DNA of 64,000 nt from Sebaldella termitidis ATCC 33386 (GCF_000024405.1 NC_013517.1:3131989-3195988), one strand, 5' to 3'; counted from the stretch's first letter, positions 33,609-42,745 are shown. Numbers and translations: made by a program. Notes: generated from the sequence alone by a model not told the origin.

Positions 33609-35891
33609 CTATGCGTCATAAAGCACCCTGCTCATTACCTCGTCCTGTACATCTCTTTCAAGATTTACAAATATTGCACTAAAACCACTTACTCTAACTA
33701 CAAGATCAGGATATTTTTCCGGATGATCCTGTGCATCTTTGAGAACTCCCCGATCTACCACAGTTACCATTAAGTGGCATCCTCCCTTTTTAAAATAAGT
33801 ATCGAATAATGATTTTATTATTTTTCTGTTTTTATTAAACATATTCGGAGTAAACTTTATATTCTGAACAGAGCCTCCATGATACTTTGCATCAAATCTG
33901 GACAGTGAATTCAGCAGTGCTGTAGGACCGTTTTTATCTGCTCCTCCCTGCGGATTATTAGCAGGATTCATAAACTGTCCCGAATATCTTCCGTCAAGAG
34001 ATGCTGATGTTTTTCTTCCCCATTCTGTATTTGTCTGGTTATTGCTTATTACAATAAGAAAATAATCCATACCTTTTTTAAGCCCTCTGTCCCTGTTTCC
34101 TTTAGCAACAAATTCATAAAGATCATTTGCCAGTTCGTCTGCTTCCTCTATGTCATTTCCGTATTTACCGCAATTCCATAATTCCTCGCGTATTTTTTCA
34201 TATCCTTTAAAATTATGGTGAGCAGCTTCGTTTAATTCTTTCAATGTATATTTTTTCTGATCAAAAACCAATGTTTTAATAGCATAAAGTGCATCGCTGG
34301 AATTAATATTACCGTATGTCTCATTCGTACCGCCTAGATATCTTACCCCGCCGTCTAAAATAGATTTTCCCCTGCTTATACAGTCATTAGTAAGTATACT
34401 CGCAAACATAAAGGATACTTCCCTGTTCATTACTTCATAACTGTGATATTGTGCATCAGCAGATAAATCAAGATAATAATCCAGCAGCTCTTTGTACTTG
34501 GAATAAAGCTCATCAAAGCTTCTGTATTCATCCGGATCTTTCATAATTATATTTCCGGATTTTTTTTTACCGTCCATGGGATCTATCCCTTTATTCAAAG
34601 TAATATTCAAAATTTTTAGTAAATTTATAAGTATATTCGGGGTTCCTACACTCTGACCCTGAATAACAAATTCGCCGCACCCGAAAGGTACATACTGTTC
34701 TGCTGTTTCTCTGTCCACACGCATGCTGTACATTACTGCCGGAATATTTATCTCGTCATTATAAAGCGTGGGATATGTTACACCCTCACCTATACAGTCA
34801 TATGCCATATCCATAATATCCTGCGGTGTTTCCTTTGTTATTCTCAAGGTAAACTGCGGCTCTACATATTTACAGTCTTTTGTTACCTTTAGAGCTATAC
34901 GTGTAAAAATATCCGCTGCTTCTATATTTTTACGTCCGTAGCCGCCGGTAATTATTCGCCCGTTTACCGTTGTTCTTCTGTTTTCTATTAATGTCCACAG
35001 TGACTTTAGATATCTGTAAGCATCTTCCTCTGTTATAAGCCCTGTTTCAAGATCATGTTTCAGATACGGACCGAGATAGTCGTCAAGACGTCCATAATTA
35101 ATACAGCCGGCAAGTAAAGCATAAAGCCAGAACATCTGCAATGCCTGATGAAAAGTTTTGGGTTTGTTATTTCTTATTGCAGACAGACTCTCATCTATAA
35201 GAAGGAGCTCTTTTAATCTCTCTTCTCCTGCATTTTTCATTGCCTTGGCGATAAGCTTTCTTTCATAATCAACTGTTTTTTCATATAAATCCAGTGTTTC
35301 CAATGCAATCTTTAGAAATTCATTTTCTGCGGATTTATTCAGTTTATCTTTTATGATATTTTTCAGACCATCAATTCCGTTATCCAGAAGCTTCGGATAA
35401 TCAAGCATCATCCCGCTGAGTCTCGCTGTTGCCATCAAAGGATAATTACAGTCTATAAATCTTCCTATGGTATCTTCAGTAAGCACATCTTTGCAGTATA
35501 GAGCTTTTACATCATGCTCTTCCCAATATTTTCCGATTTTATCGACACGCTTTTTATCCTCTTCTGATACAAGTTCACTTTGAAACTTCTGTAGTTTGTC
35601 AAAAACACAATAATGCCCCACACCTCCTACAGATGTAACAGAACCAAATCCTACGGGAAGAAAATCAAGTCTTCCAGCTATCAGATCATCTTCTTCTATA
35701 TTTCTGAATAATCTGGGAAAAATAACATTCAGACAGTTTATTTCTCTTTTTTCTTTGGATAAATGTAACGATGCTTTATGAACCGAAGTATATTCCTCCA
35801 TAATATCCAGCTGTTCTGCCGTTGACTTTTCACACGGAAGTTTTTTACTGACTTCTACATTCTGTGCACCAGATATATTTATCTTTTTCAT
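33609..35891 (-). CDS. glycyl radical enzyme of the eliminase/decarboxylase class, substrate unknown
   Basis: A 760-residue pyruvate-formate-lyase-superfamily enzyme. The glycyl radical site is Gly736 in VRVSGFSAIF near the C-terminus. The active-site Cys405 and Glu407 form a GCGE motif, the Cys-x-Glu arrangement of dehydratase/lyase members, as opposed to the Cys-Cys pair of true pyruvate formate-lyases. I start at 35891 (AAAGGAGC upstream), one base after the NanE stop. It is encoded between a NanE-like epimerase and a full mannose-family PTS, so it likely acts on a phosphorylated sugar derivative. E. coli YbiW and PflD are reported, to my knowledge, to open anhydrohexitol-phosphates; a related role is possible. 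Confidence 0.9.
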   Translation of the reverse strand: MKKINISGAQNVEVSKKLPCEKSTAEQLDIMEEYTSVHKASLHLSKEKREINCLNVIFPRLFRNIEEDDLIAGRLDFLPVGFGSVTSVGGVGHYCVFDKLQKFQSELVSEEDKKRVDKIGKYWEEHDVKALYCKDVLTEDTIGRFIDCNYPLMATARLSGMMLDYPKLLDNGIDGLKNIIKDKLNKSAENEFLKIALETLDLYEKTVDYERKLIAKAMKNAGEERLKELLLIDESLSAIRNNKPKTFHQALQMFWLYALLAGCINYGRLDDYLGPYLKHDLETGLITEEDAYRYLKSLWTLIENRRTTVNGRIITGGYGRKNIEAADIFTRIALKVTKDCKYVEPQFTLRITKETPQDIMDMAYDCIGEGVTYPTLYNDEINIPAVMYSMRVDRETAEQYVPFGCGEFVIQGQSVGTPNILINLLKILNITLNKGIDPMDGKKKSGNIIMKDPDEYRSFDELYSKYKELLDYYLDLSADAQYHSYEVMNREVSFMFASILTNDCISRGKSILDGGVRYLGGTNETYGNINSSDALYAIKTLVFDQKKYTLKELNEAAHHNFKGYEKIREELWNCGKYGNDIEEADELANDLYEFVAKGNRDRGLKKGMDYFLIVISNNQTNTEWGRKTSASLDGRYSGQFMNPANNPQGGADKNGPTALLNSLSRFDAKYHGGSVQNIKFTPNMFNKNRKIIKSLFDTYFKKGGCHLMVTVVDRGVLKDAQDHPEKYPDLVVRVSGFSAIFVNLERDVQDEVMSRVLYDA

Positions 35892-35892
35892 T

Positions 35893-36642
35893 TTAATGTT
35901 TGCTCCTTTCGGCATCACGCCAGTTATCCTGATATCCCCCAAGTAAATCTACAAATCTTTTTGCAGTCAGATGCGGTCTTGTTATGGCACTTCCTACTAC
36001 TACTGCATGTGCCCCGAGATAAAGACATTCCATAGCCTCTTCCGGTGTGTATATATGCCCTTCCATAAGTACATATGCTTCATCCTTAAAGTCTCTGCAC
36101 ATTCTTGCGAATTCTCTCATATTAGCGCCCTCTATATGCTTAGTTTCTTCAGTATAGCCGTATAATGTAGGAGCTACTATATCCGCTCCGTTGTCTATAG
36201 CACGTCTTGCTTCGGCATAATTAGCTACATCAGCAAAAATAATTGCTTCTGGTATCTCTCGTTTCACTATCGGAAGAAGATCCCATGCCTTGGTTTTTTC
36301 ATGAGTCAGCTGTGAAGTACAGTCAAGTGCTATTATATCTGCACCAGCTTCCCATACCTCTCTGCATGCTTCAAGCGTAGGCGTAATAAATACATCAGTA
36401 TCCTCATGCCATATTTTATACAATCCTATTATTGGTAAATCACAATTCTCTTTAATCAGTCTTATCTGCTCAGGGGTATTTGCCCTGATCCCCACAGCTC
36501 CTGCCCATTTCGCCGCCTGTGCCATTTTTACTACCATGTCATTTGTATAGATAGGTTCGTCCTTTTGTACCTGACAGGATACTATAAGTCCGTTTCTAAA
36601 TGACTCCAATATCTCTTTCTTTCTTGGATCATTAGTTTTCAT
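35893..36642 (-). CDS. nanE: N-acetylmannosamine-6-phosphate 2-epimerase-like protein
   Basis: A 249-residue TIM-barrel protein of the NanE family, which interconverts ManNAc-6-P and GlcNAc-6-P. Marks: NGLIVSCQVQKDEP near residue 18, GLYKIWHEDTDVFITPTL with the catalytic Lys, IFADVANYAEA, and LMEGHIYTPEEA with the conserved Glu; the usual wording is EGRxxTPE, here EGHIYTPE. I chose the ATG at 36642, nine bases after AAGGAGG. It lies between the DeoR regulator and the glycyl radical enzyme genes. It may use a non-acetylated relative here; no nagA, nanA or nanK is nearby. Confidence 0.85.
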   Translation of the reverse strand: MKTNDPRKKEILESFRNGLIVSCQVQKDEPIYTNDMVVKMAQAAKWAGAVGIRANTPEQIRLIKENCDLPIIGLYKIWHEDTDVFITPTLEACREVWEAGADIIALDCTSQLTHEKTKAWDLLPIVKREIPEAIIFADVANYAEARRAIDNGADIVAPTLYGYTEETKHIEGANMREFARMCRDFKDEAYVLMEGHIYTPEEAMECLYLGAHAVVVGSAITRPHLTAKRFVDLLGGYQDNWRDAERSKH

Positions 36643-36656
36643 TAAAGTTTTCCTCC

Positions 36657-37415
36657 TTATTTGCATATAATGATGTTCTTGCTTCTTTTTTCATTTTTAG
36701 GAAAATCATTTACATAAATATGGGTAAATTCAGAGAAGTATCCAAAGGTACAGATACCTGCAAGTGAAAATTTCGAATCATCTACAAGTAAATAAGAATC
36801 TTTGCTTCTTTTCATAACCGCCTTTTTCAGGGCACCTATTTCAAATTCACTTGAATATACTTCGCCAAGCTCCAGATCAATACCGTTAGCACCAATAAAA
36901 GCATGGTCAAATCTAAACTGCTTTAACTGCTCTATTGTGCTTGGTCCCGAACATACTTCATATTTAGGTATATATAATCCTCCCAACATATATATCTGTG
37001 CATCGCATCCCTGTAATCTTGCCAAAGTAAGATAACAATTCGTTACGATCTTTATTTTTTTATTCTGAATATAAGGTATCAGATAAAGCGGTGTTGTACC
37101 TGAATCAAGAAATATAAGGTCCCCATCCTTTACCACCTTGGCAGCTTCCCTGCAGATAGCCTTTTTCTCTTCTGCATGTATATCTACTTTTTCAATAACC
37201 GGTATTTCTGTGAGGTCACTCATTATCTCATCCAGATTTTTTTGGACAGCACCTCCTCGTTCTCTTGAAATTTTTCCTTCATCTTCCAGAATTTTCAAAT
37301 CTCTTTGAATAGTTGATTTTGACACTTGTAATTCTTTGCAAAGATCAGCAACACTTATAGATGGTTGAGCCTGCAGTCTCTTAATAATATATAATAAACG
37401 TTCTTTTGCCAGCAT
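36657..37415 (-). CDS. DeoR-family regulator of the glycyl-radical operon
   Basis: A 252-residue sugar-phosphate-responsive repressor. Residues 1-60 are a DeoR winged helix (SVADLCKELQVSKSTIQRDL, then GKISRERGGA); the rest is the DeoR sensor domain (FLDSGTTPLYLIPYI, VTNCYLTLARL, GGLYIPKYEVCSGPSTIEQL). It is first in the operon NanE-GRE-PTS, with the radical SAM activase gene in the opposite direction across a 378-base spacer, so it may control both sides. AAGGAG precedes the ATG. Confidence 0.92.
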   Translation of the reverse strand: MLAKERLLYIIKRLQAQPSISVADLCKELQVSKSTIQRDLKILEDEGKISRERGGAVQKNLDEIMSDLTEIPVIEKVDIHAEEKKAICREAAKVVKDGDLIFLDSGTTPLYLIPYIQNKKIKIVTNCYLTLARLQGCDAQIYMLGGLYIPKYEVCSGPSTIEQLKQFRFDHAFIGANGIDLELGEVYSSEFEIGALKKAVMKRSKDSYLLVDDSKFSLAGICTFGYFSEFTHIYVNDFPKNEKRSKNIIICK

Positions 37416-37461
37416 GTTTTATCTCTCCTTTTAAAAAAAATATTATTTTTAACTACCTATA

Positions 37462-37467
37462 ATTATA
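37462..37467 (-). promoter_or_regulatory. probable -10 box of the DeoR-NanE-GRE-PTS operon
   Basis: Minus-strand TATAAT, 47 bases before the DeoR start; the -35 is weak (AACAAA at 17 bases). Nearby repeated TTTTTCATTTTT/ATGAAAAA tracts may be regulator sites. Confidence 0.45.
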
Positions 37468-37679
37468 CCTTATTTCAAACGGTATTTGTTCATTATTTTT
37501 CATTTTTGCCATAATTTCTTCTGATTCAATCTAAATATGAAAAACATGCATTATCTTTGCAGTTCACAATACACCTCCTCTTTAATTTACCAAAAATGAA
37601 CTAATATGAATTTCGTGTCATCCTTCACCTTAAAAAAAGTATACCACCATTTTTATATCATGTCAAATCATTTTTATTC

Positions 37680-37704
37680 AAAATGATTCATATTGAATCA
37701 TTTT
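37680..37704. promoter_or_regulatory. perfect palindrome at the activase promoter
   Basis: AAATGATTCA-TAT-TGAATCATTT (10-base perfect arms) sits three bases upstream of the -35 box of the activase gene. Half-sites GATTCAAT and ATGAACTAATATGAAT recur in the same spacer. A likely operator; DeoR or a redox regulator would be candidates. Confidence 0.65.
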
Positions 37705-37707
37705 TTA

Positions 37708-37736
37708 TTTACAAAAGTATATTTTTAAGTTATAAT
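37708..37736 (+). promoter_or_regulatory. promoter of the radical SAM activase gene
   Basis: TTTACA (37708-37713), a 17-base spacer and TATAAT (37731-37736), 58 bases before the ATG at 37794. Confidence 0.8.
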
Positions 37737-37793
37737 AGCATATATGATTTTTTTGACTAAATATTATACTATTACATATAAAGGAGATTTTTT

Positions 37794-38576
37794 ATGAACA
37801 ATGAGATAAAATCCTGCATCTTTAATATACAGAGATTCAGCATTCATGACGGACCGGGAATTCGGACAACTGTGTTTTTCAAGGGCTGTCCCCTGAACTG
37901 CATGTGGTGTTCCAATCCTGAGTCACAGAGCTTCAAGCCGGAACCTATATGGGATAAAATAAAAAAGGATTATATTATTACAGGTGAATGTAAAACTGTG
38001 GAAGAAATCATGGAAATAATTTTAAAAGATATGGATTATTATATTGAATCAGAAGGCGGCGTGACTCTTTCAGGAGGTGAGGTACTTTCACATCCTGAAT
38101 TTGCAGCAGAGCTGCTGAAAGAGTGTAAAAAACACAACATACATACTGCCTGTGAAACTTCCGCATTTTCATCACCGGAAATTTTCAATAACTTTACAGA
38201 ATATCCTGATCTGCTTATTATTGATATAAAACATTATGATAATTCCGAGCATATAAAAAAAACAGGTGTCTCTCTGAAACCGATTCTGAAGAATATAAAG
38301 CATGCTATTTTGAAAAAAAAGAATGTTTTATTCAGAATACCAATCATTCCCGGATATAATGACTCTTTGAAGGATGCTGAAAATTTCTCCCGTTTATTAA
38401 AACTGTATAATATAAATAAAGTAGAGCTTCTTCCGTTTCATCAATTCGGAAAATCTAAGTACAAATTTTTAAACAGGAAGTATGAATTTGAAAATACTAA
38501 GCAAATATATGCAGAAGATCTAAAAGAATATAAAGAAGTTTTTTTAAGAAATAAAATAGAATGCAGCATTAGCTGA
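37794..38576 (+). CDS. glycyl-radical-enzyme activating protein (radical SAM)
   Basis: Uses S-adenosylmethionine and a [4Fe-4S] cluster to install the glycyl radical on its partner, evidently the enzyme at 33609. The cluster cysteines are 32, 36 and 39 in FKGCPLNCMWCSNPES, and RFSIHDGPGIRTTVF and GGVTLSGGEVL are family motifs. At 260 residues it lacks the ferredoxin-like insert with two extra clusters that many activases of non-PFL enzymes carry: only one further Cys follows before residue 110. AAGGAG precedes the ATG. Divergent from the operon of its partner, which is unusual since activase genes tend to be adjacent and co-directional. Confidence 0.92.
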   Translation: MNNEIKSCIFNIQRFSIHDGPGIRTTVFFKGCPLNCMWCSNPESQSFKPEPIWDKIKKDYIITGECKTVEEIMEIILKDMDYYIESEGGVTLSGGEVLSHPEFAAELLKECKKHNIHTACETSAFSSPEIFNNFTEYPDLLIIDIKHYDNSEHIKKTGVSLKPILKNIKHAILKKKNVLFRIPIIPGYNDSLKDAENFSRLLKLYNINKVELLPFHQFGKSKYKFLNRKYEFENTKQIYAEDLKEYKEVFLRNKIECSIS

Positions 38577-38669
38577 TAATATTGTAATATGTAAGAAATT
38601 TTTTACTAAACTGCTGCTAAAAAATAAAGCTGTAAAATGTATTATTTCCCATTTCACAGCTTTATTTAA

Positions 38670-38873
38670 TTATTTTGGTTTATATTCTTTTTTTATTTTG
38701 TCTATTGTTTTTCCGCCTATTCCTATATTTTCATCAGATAACTCATTGATACTGATAAAGAAAAACTCTTCCGGAACACTCATTATTTCCGAGGCTGTTC
38801 TGGTAATACTGTTTATGAGCTCAGATTTCTGCTCTTTAGTTAATTTCCCGCTTTCAATTGTTATTAAAGGCAT
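38670..38873 (-). CDS. 4-oxalocrotonate tautomerase-family protein
   Basis: A 67-residue tautomerase superfamily protein, acting through an N-terminal proline. The ATG at 38873 gives MPLITIESGKL, so removal of Met exposes Pro1, the catalytic base; an upstream ATG at 38888 overlaps the GGAGG ribosome site and would bury the proline. Later residues, EEFFFISINELSDENIGIGG, fit the family's Arg/hydrophobic end pattern only loosely. Oligomeric and cytoplasmic in relatives. Substrate unknown. Single gene between convergent and co-directional neighbours. Confidence 0.9.
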   Translation of the reverse strand: MPLITIESGKLTKEQKSELINSITRTASEIMSVPEEFFFISINELSDENIGIGGKTIDKIKKEYKPK

Positions 38874-38975
38874 ATCAAATTCCTCCATTTTTATTATTTC
38901 AATAATTATAACATATATTTTTTATTTTTCAGAAAAAATGAACATACTTAATATGCTCATTTTATATATTATATT

Positions 38976-39761
38976 TTATCTTAAATTTTTTAACTCATTC
39001 AAGCTTATATCATTATCTTTTATATACACAAATTTTAGCTTCTCACTTAAAAATTCATTTACAAATTTTGTATTTTCACTTTGGTAATACTCTTCCTTTG
39101 TACCTATCTGTTCTATTTTTCCGTTATGCATAATTATAATTCTGCTTCCCAGCGTAAAAGCCTCTTCTATATCATGAGTAACCAGCATAATTGTAAGTCC
39201 CAGCTCTTTTTGAAGCTTTTTTACCTGTTCCTGAAGCTTTCTTCTGTTTATCTCATCCAAAGCCCCAAAAGGCTCATCCATAAGCATTATTTCCGGACTT
39301 GACGCAAGAGCTCTTGCTATTCCAACCCTTTGCTGCTCTCCGCCGCTCAGCTCACGCGGATATTTTTTCAGATAATCATGCGGCAGATTCAGAAGCTCAA
39401 GAAGTTCCTCTGCCTTTTTTCTTTTTTCCTCGGAAGATTTATTCTGCAGTGTAAGAACGTAGCTGATATTCTCCTCAGTATTCAAATGAGGAAAAAGTCC
39501 TATACTCTGTACCACATAACCTATCTTTCTTCTCAGCCCTGTTTTATCCCATGCTTCTATTTCTTTATCCAGTATTTTCAGACTTCCTGAAGTTTTTTTC
39601 TCAAGACAGTTTACCATTTTCAAAAGAGTTGTTTTCCCATTTCCGCTTGTCCCCAGAATAGTTATAAACTCGCCCCTTTTTACTTTAAGATCAAGATTTT
39701 TTATCACAGGCTTGTCTTTTTCATATGACTTGCTGACATTTTCAAATTCTATTACTGTCAT
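38976..39761 (-). CDS. osmoprotectant-type ABC transporter ATP-binding protein
   Basis: The 261-residue ATPase of a glycine-betaine/choline/carnitine-type importer. Walker A GTSGNGKTT, Q-loop VVQSIGLFPHL, signature LSGGEQQRVGIARAL, and Walker B IMLMDEPFGALD are all intact. CBS domains found in some OpuA/OpuC ATPases are absent. Its start overlaps the stop of the permease/binding-protein gene by four bases, so it is second in a two-gene unit. Confidence 0.92.
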   Translation of the reverse strand: MTVIEFENVSKSYEKDKPVIKNLDLKVKRGEFITILGTSGNGKTTLLKMVNCLEKKTSGSLKILDKEIEAWDKTGLRRKIGYVVQSIGLFPHLNTEENISYVLTLQNKSSEEKRKKAEELLELLNLPHDYLKKYPRELSGGEQQRVGIARALASSPEIMLMDEPFGALDEINRRKLQEQVKKLQKELGLTIMLVTHDIEEAFTLGSRIIIMHNGKIEQIGTKEEYYQSENTKFVNEFLSEKLKFVYIKDNDISLNELKNLR

Positions 39762-41353
39762 TTTATCAGCCCCTTTTCTTCAAGAAATTTTCTTGCCACA
39801 TCCTGAGGATTTTTATTCTCTACTTCTACCTGATAATTCAGATTTGTCATAGTTTCATCATCTAACATTCCGTTTAGCTTTTCTATCAAAGGTTTTATTT
39901 CGGGATATTTTTTCAGCGTTTCCTTTTTTATTACGAATCCTGCATTATATGAAGGAAAATAATCTTTATCATCCTGTAATGTTACAAGATCATATTTTTT
40001 TATCAGACTGTCTGTAGAAAATGAATTTATCACATCTACCTCTTTTCCCTCCATAGCCTTATATTTTAGATTTATATCCAGTTCAACCAGCTTTTTGAAA
40101 TCAAAACCGTACACCTTTTTCAGTCCCGGATATCCATCCTCTCTCTCGAAAAAATCAAACTCCGCCCCAAATCTGTATTGATTACTTGCCTTTGCCAGAT
40201 CTGAAAAAGTTTTTATGTTATTTTTCTCTGCTTCCTCTCTTTTCATAGAAAGTGTAAAAGTATTATTAAAGCCCAGAAGACCAAGCCACTCAAAATTGAA
40301 CTTATCTTCATATTCCTTTTTCAGCTGTGCATACATTTCATCCTTTGGAAGGGCCTTTTCATGCTTTAGCACGAACAGCCAGGAAGTTCCCGTATATTCA
40401 GGATACATATCCACTTCTCCCTTTACCATTGCAGGATGAATATTTGATGTTCCGCCGCCTATACTGAATTTCTTCTCTACATGTATTTTAGTGTTTTTCT
40501 CTATAAGCAGGCTTGCCATCTCACCGAGTATAAGCTGTTCTGCACTTGGCTTCGTTGCTATAGTTATTATTTTTCCGTCTGCTCCTCCCGGTTTCGGTCC
40601 GTAAACTTTTGAAAATATTGTAAAAACTAATATTGCCGCTGCTGCTGTTCCCAGTATCAATGCAGTTCTTTTTGTCTGTCCTGCTTTTAGTTCACGATAT
40701 CCGTTTACTTTTCTAAATGCTTTTTTCTCTACTACATTCAAAAAATAATCCAGAACAATTGCCAGTATTGCTATAAGCAAACTTCCAATTACTATCAAAA
40801 CTGAATTATTAGTATTGATCCCGCGGTATATTGCCTGTCCCAAGCCGCCGGCACCGATAAATGATGCTATACCTGCAAGTGATATTGTCATAATAACTAC
40901 TGTTCTGATACCTGAGATAATAATAGGCATTGCAAGAGGAAGGCGGATATTTTTAAAAGTCTGGAATTCAGTAGCTCCCATTCCTTCTGAAATTTCTATT
41001 ATTTTTTTATCTGTACTTTCCAGTCCTGTATAAGTATTTCTTATTACCGGAAGCAGTCCGTATATTATAAGTGTGACAGATGCATTCCAAAAGCCTATCC
41101 CCACAAGTGGTATAAGCAGTCCCAGCACTGCAATTGACGGTATTGTATAAATTCCGTTTGTAATTCCCAGTATCAGACTGCGAATTTTTTTATTATAAAA
41201 AATATATATTCCTATTGTGATTCCTAAAATTACTGCAATAACTATTGAAAATACTGATATTTTCAGATGCTGTATAAGTAAATTTATATAATAGGGTCCG
41301 TTTTCTGTGATTTCCTTAAAAATACTTGCCATATATTCCTTAAGTTCTCCCAT
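39758..41353 (-). CDS. osmoprotectant-type ABC permease fused to its substrate-binding domain
   Basis: A 531-residue fusion. Residues ~1-215 form a permease with about six membrane spans and the EISEGMGATEFQTFKNIRLPLA coupling region; a further span at ~230-250 (TALILGTAAAAILVFTIFS) leads to a periplasmic OpuBC/OpuCC-like binding domain (~260-531) with IATKPSAEQLILGEMASLL and DMYPEYTGTSWLFVL. Substrates in this family are betaine, choline, carnitine or proline betaine, and cannot be chosen from sequence. First gene of the unit behind a consensus promoter. Confidence 0.92.
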   Translation of the reverse strand: MGELKEYMASIFKEITENGPYYINLLIQHLKISVFSIVIAVILGITIGIYIFYNKKIRSLILGITNGIYTIPSIAVLGLLIPLVGIGFWNASVTLIIYGLLPVIRNTYTGLESTDKKIIEISEGMGATEFQTFKNIRLPLAMPIIISGIRTVVIMTISLAGIASFIGAGGLGQAIYRGINTNNSVLIVIGSLLIAILAIVLDYFLNVVEKKAFRKVNGYRELKAGQTKRTALILGTAAAAILVFTIFSKVYGPKPGGADGKIITIATKPSAEQLILGEMASLLIEKNTKIHVEKKFSIGGGTSNIHPAMVKGEVDMYPEYTGTSWLFVLKHEKALPKDEMYAQLKKEYEDKFNFEWLGLLGFNNTFTLSMKREEAEKNNIKTFSDLAKASNQYRFGAEFDFFEREDGYPGLKKVYGFDFKKLVELDINLKYKAMEGKEVDVINSFSTDSLIKKYDLVTLQDDKDYFPSYNAGFVIKKETLKKYPEIKPLIEKLNGMLDDETMTNLNYQVEVENKNPQDVARKFLEEKGLIK

Positions 41354-41384
41354 GTGTAACCCCTCTTTCTCTAGTTTTGTATTA

Positions 41385-41413
41385 ATTATAGTTTACCATA
41401 CAAATTTTGTCAA
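41385..41413 (-). promoter_or_regulatory. promoter of the osmoprotectant transporter
   Basis: Minus-strand TTGACA (41408-41413), 17 bases, TATAAT (41385-41390): exact consensus, 32 bases before the start codon at 41353. Confidence 0.88.
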
Positions 41414-41705
41414 GTTTAACTTTTAACTTTTTTATAAATTTAATATTACTTTTTCTATAAAAAATATTTTCTGTTTTCTATTTTTTATTAACCAAAATTT
41501 TTTTATCTATAAAATAAAATATATATTAAATAAAATTATATTTGTATGAACAATATCGTTAATTTATTTAAATTACTATTTATTTTTATCTACAAATATA
41601 ATACTTCTATTACAAATTACTTCTTTTTAATGATAAAATAAGTTATATTTTTTATCTTTTTTTAATATAATAAAAATATGAATACAGTAATATATAGGAG
41701 GTCAA
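41414..41705. other. very AT-rich divergent intergenic region
   Basis: About 290 bases almost free of G and C, between divergent genes. No palindromes or ORFs of note; it must hold the promoter of the plus-strand DUF5996 gene, but I cannot place it confidently. Confidence 0.45.
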
Positions 41706-42593
41706 ATGAAAATAGTTAACAGATCTGACTGGAAAGATACTTATGATACACTCCATCATCTTGTTCAGATGATGGGTAAAGTAAAACTGGCATCCACACC
41801 TGTACAGCCCGAATGGGCAAATGTTCCTCTTGAGGTTTATCCTCACGGCTTTAAAACGGGACTTCTTTATAAAAACGGTGTTAATTTTGAAATCCTTCTG
41901 GATTTTTATCAATCCGAAGTGAGTATTTATGATAACCGCGGAAATTCAAAATTTTTTGTATTAAAGGATAAAACTTCTGTTTCTGGTATATATGCAGAAT
42001 TTATGGAACTGCTGGACTTTCTCCGGCTTGAAATTCCTATTAATACAATCCCTCAGGAAATGAATACCAAAGTACGCTTTGAAGATAATACAAAGGAAAT
42101 AACATATGATCATGAATCTGCTAAAAATGCCTTTGAAATGATCTTATTCGCATACCATGAACTTAATGTTTTTATTTCCCCTTTTCGTTCAAAAAAAGTA
42201 ATGCCTAAGTTTTACTGGGGAACCTTTGATCTCGGCACTACTATATTTTCCGGCATTCCTGCTCCGTATGAAACTACGGATATTATTGCCAGAATAGGAT
42301 TTGACGAACAGATGATAGAATTCGGTTACGCCTTTGATGATACCATTGACGGTTTTCCTTATTTCTATATACTGATTTATCCGATAAAAGCTTCCGAATA
42401 TGAAGATGCAAAGCCTGAAGGATCCGGATATTTTTCAAAAGAAAAATCAGAATTTTTTCTTCCGTTAAAACCGGTTTTTGAAAGTGAAAATCCTTCTGAA
42501 GAGATACAGAAATTTCTCTCGTCATCATTCAAAATTATATGTCATAATGAAAAGTGGCCTAATCTTGACTGGCATACTCAAGAGATTAAATAA
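41706..42593 (+). CDS. DUF5996-family protein
   Basis: A 295-residue cytoplasmic protein of the DUF5996 family; function unknown. The diagnostic N-terminal order is visible: WKDTYDTLHHLVQMMGKVKL, then WANVPLEVYPHGFKTGLL, FEILLDFYQSEVSIYDNRG, and later KFYWGTFDLGTTIFSG and FPYFYILIYPIKASEYEDAK. No signal peptide. AGGAGG precedes the ATG. It is a single gene ended by a terminator at 42618. Confidence 0.87.
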   Translation: MKIVNRSDWKDTYDTLHHLVQMMGKVKLASTPVQPEWANVPLEVYPHGFKTGLLYKNGVNFEILLDFYQSEVSIYDNRGNSKFFVLKDKTSVSGIYAEFMELLDFLRLEIPINTIPQEMNTKVRFEDNTKEITYDHESAKNAFEMILFAYHELNVFISPFRSKKVMPKFYWGTFDLGTTIFSGIPAPYETTDIIARIGFDEQMIEFGYAFDDTIDGFPYFYILIYPIKASEYEDAKPEGSGYFSKEKSEFFLPLKPVFESENPSEEIQKFLSSSFKIICHNEKWPNLDWHTQEIK

Positions 42594-42617
42594 TAAAATA
42601 TTTATATACTAAATATC

Positions 42618-42656
42618 AAAAGATGATCACTGTAATAAAGAGATCATCTTTTTTAG
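42618..42656 (+). terminator. terminator after the DUF5996 gene
   Basis: AAAAGATGATC/GATCATCTTTTTT stem, 25 bases after the stop. Confidence 0.85.
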
Positions 42657-42745
42657 TTTTATAACTTATATAATGCTTTAAAATTTATAACTAATAAGTT
42701 TATTATATTTTTTATCCTCAGAAAGTGCTAAAAAACTGCCCTGCC

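Noticed and set aside
33609-35891. Annotation as pyruvate formate-lyase
   Set aside because: The active site has Cys-x-Glu (GCGE) in place of the adjacent Cys-Cys pair of true PFL, and the neighbours are sugar genes.
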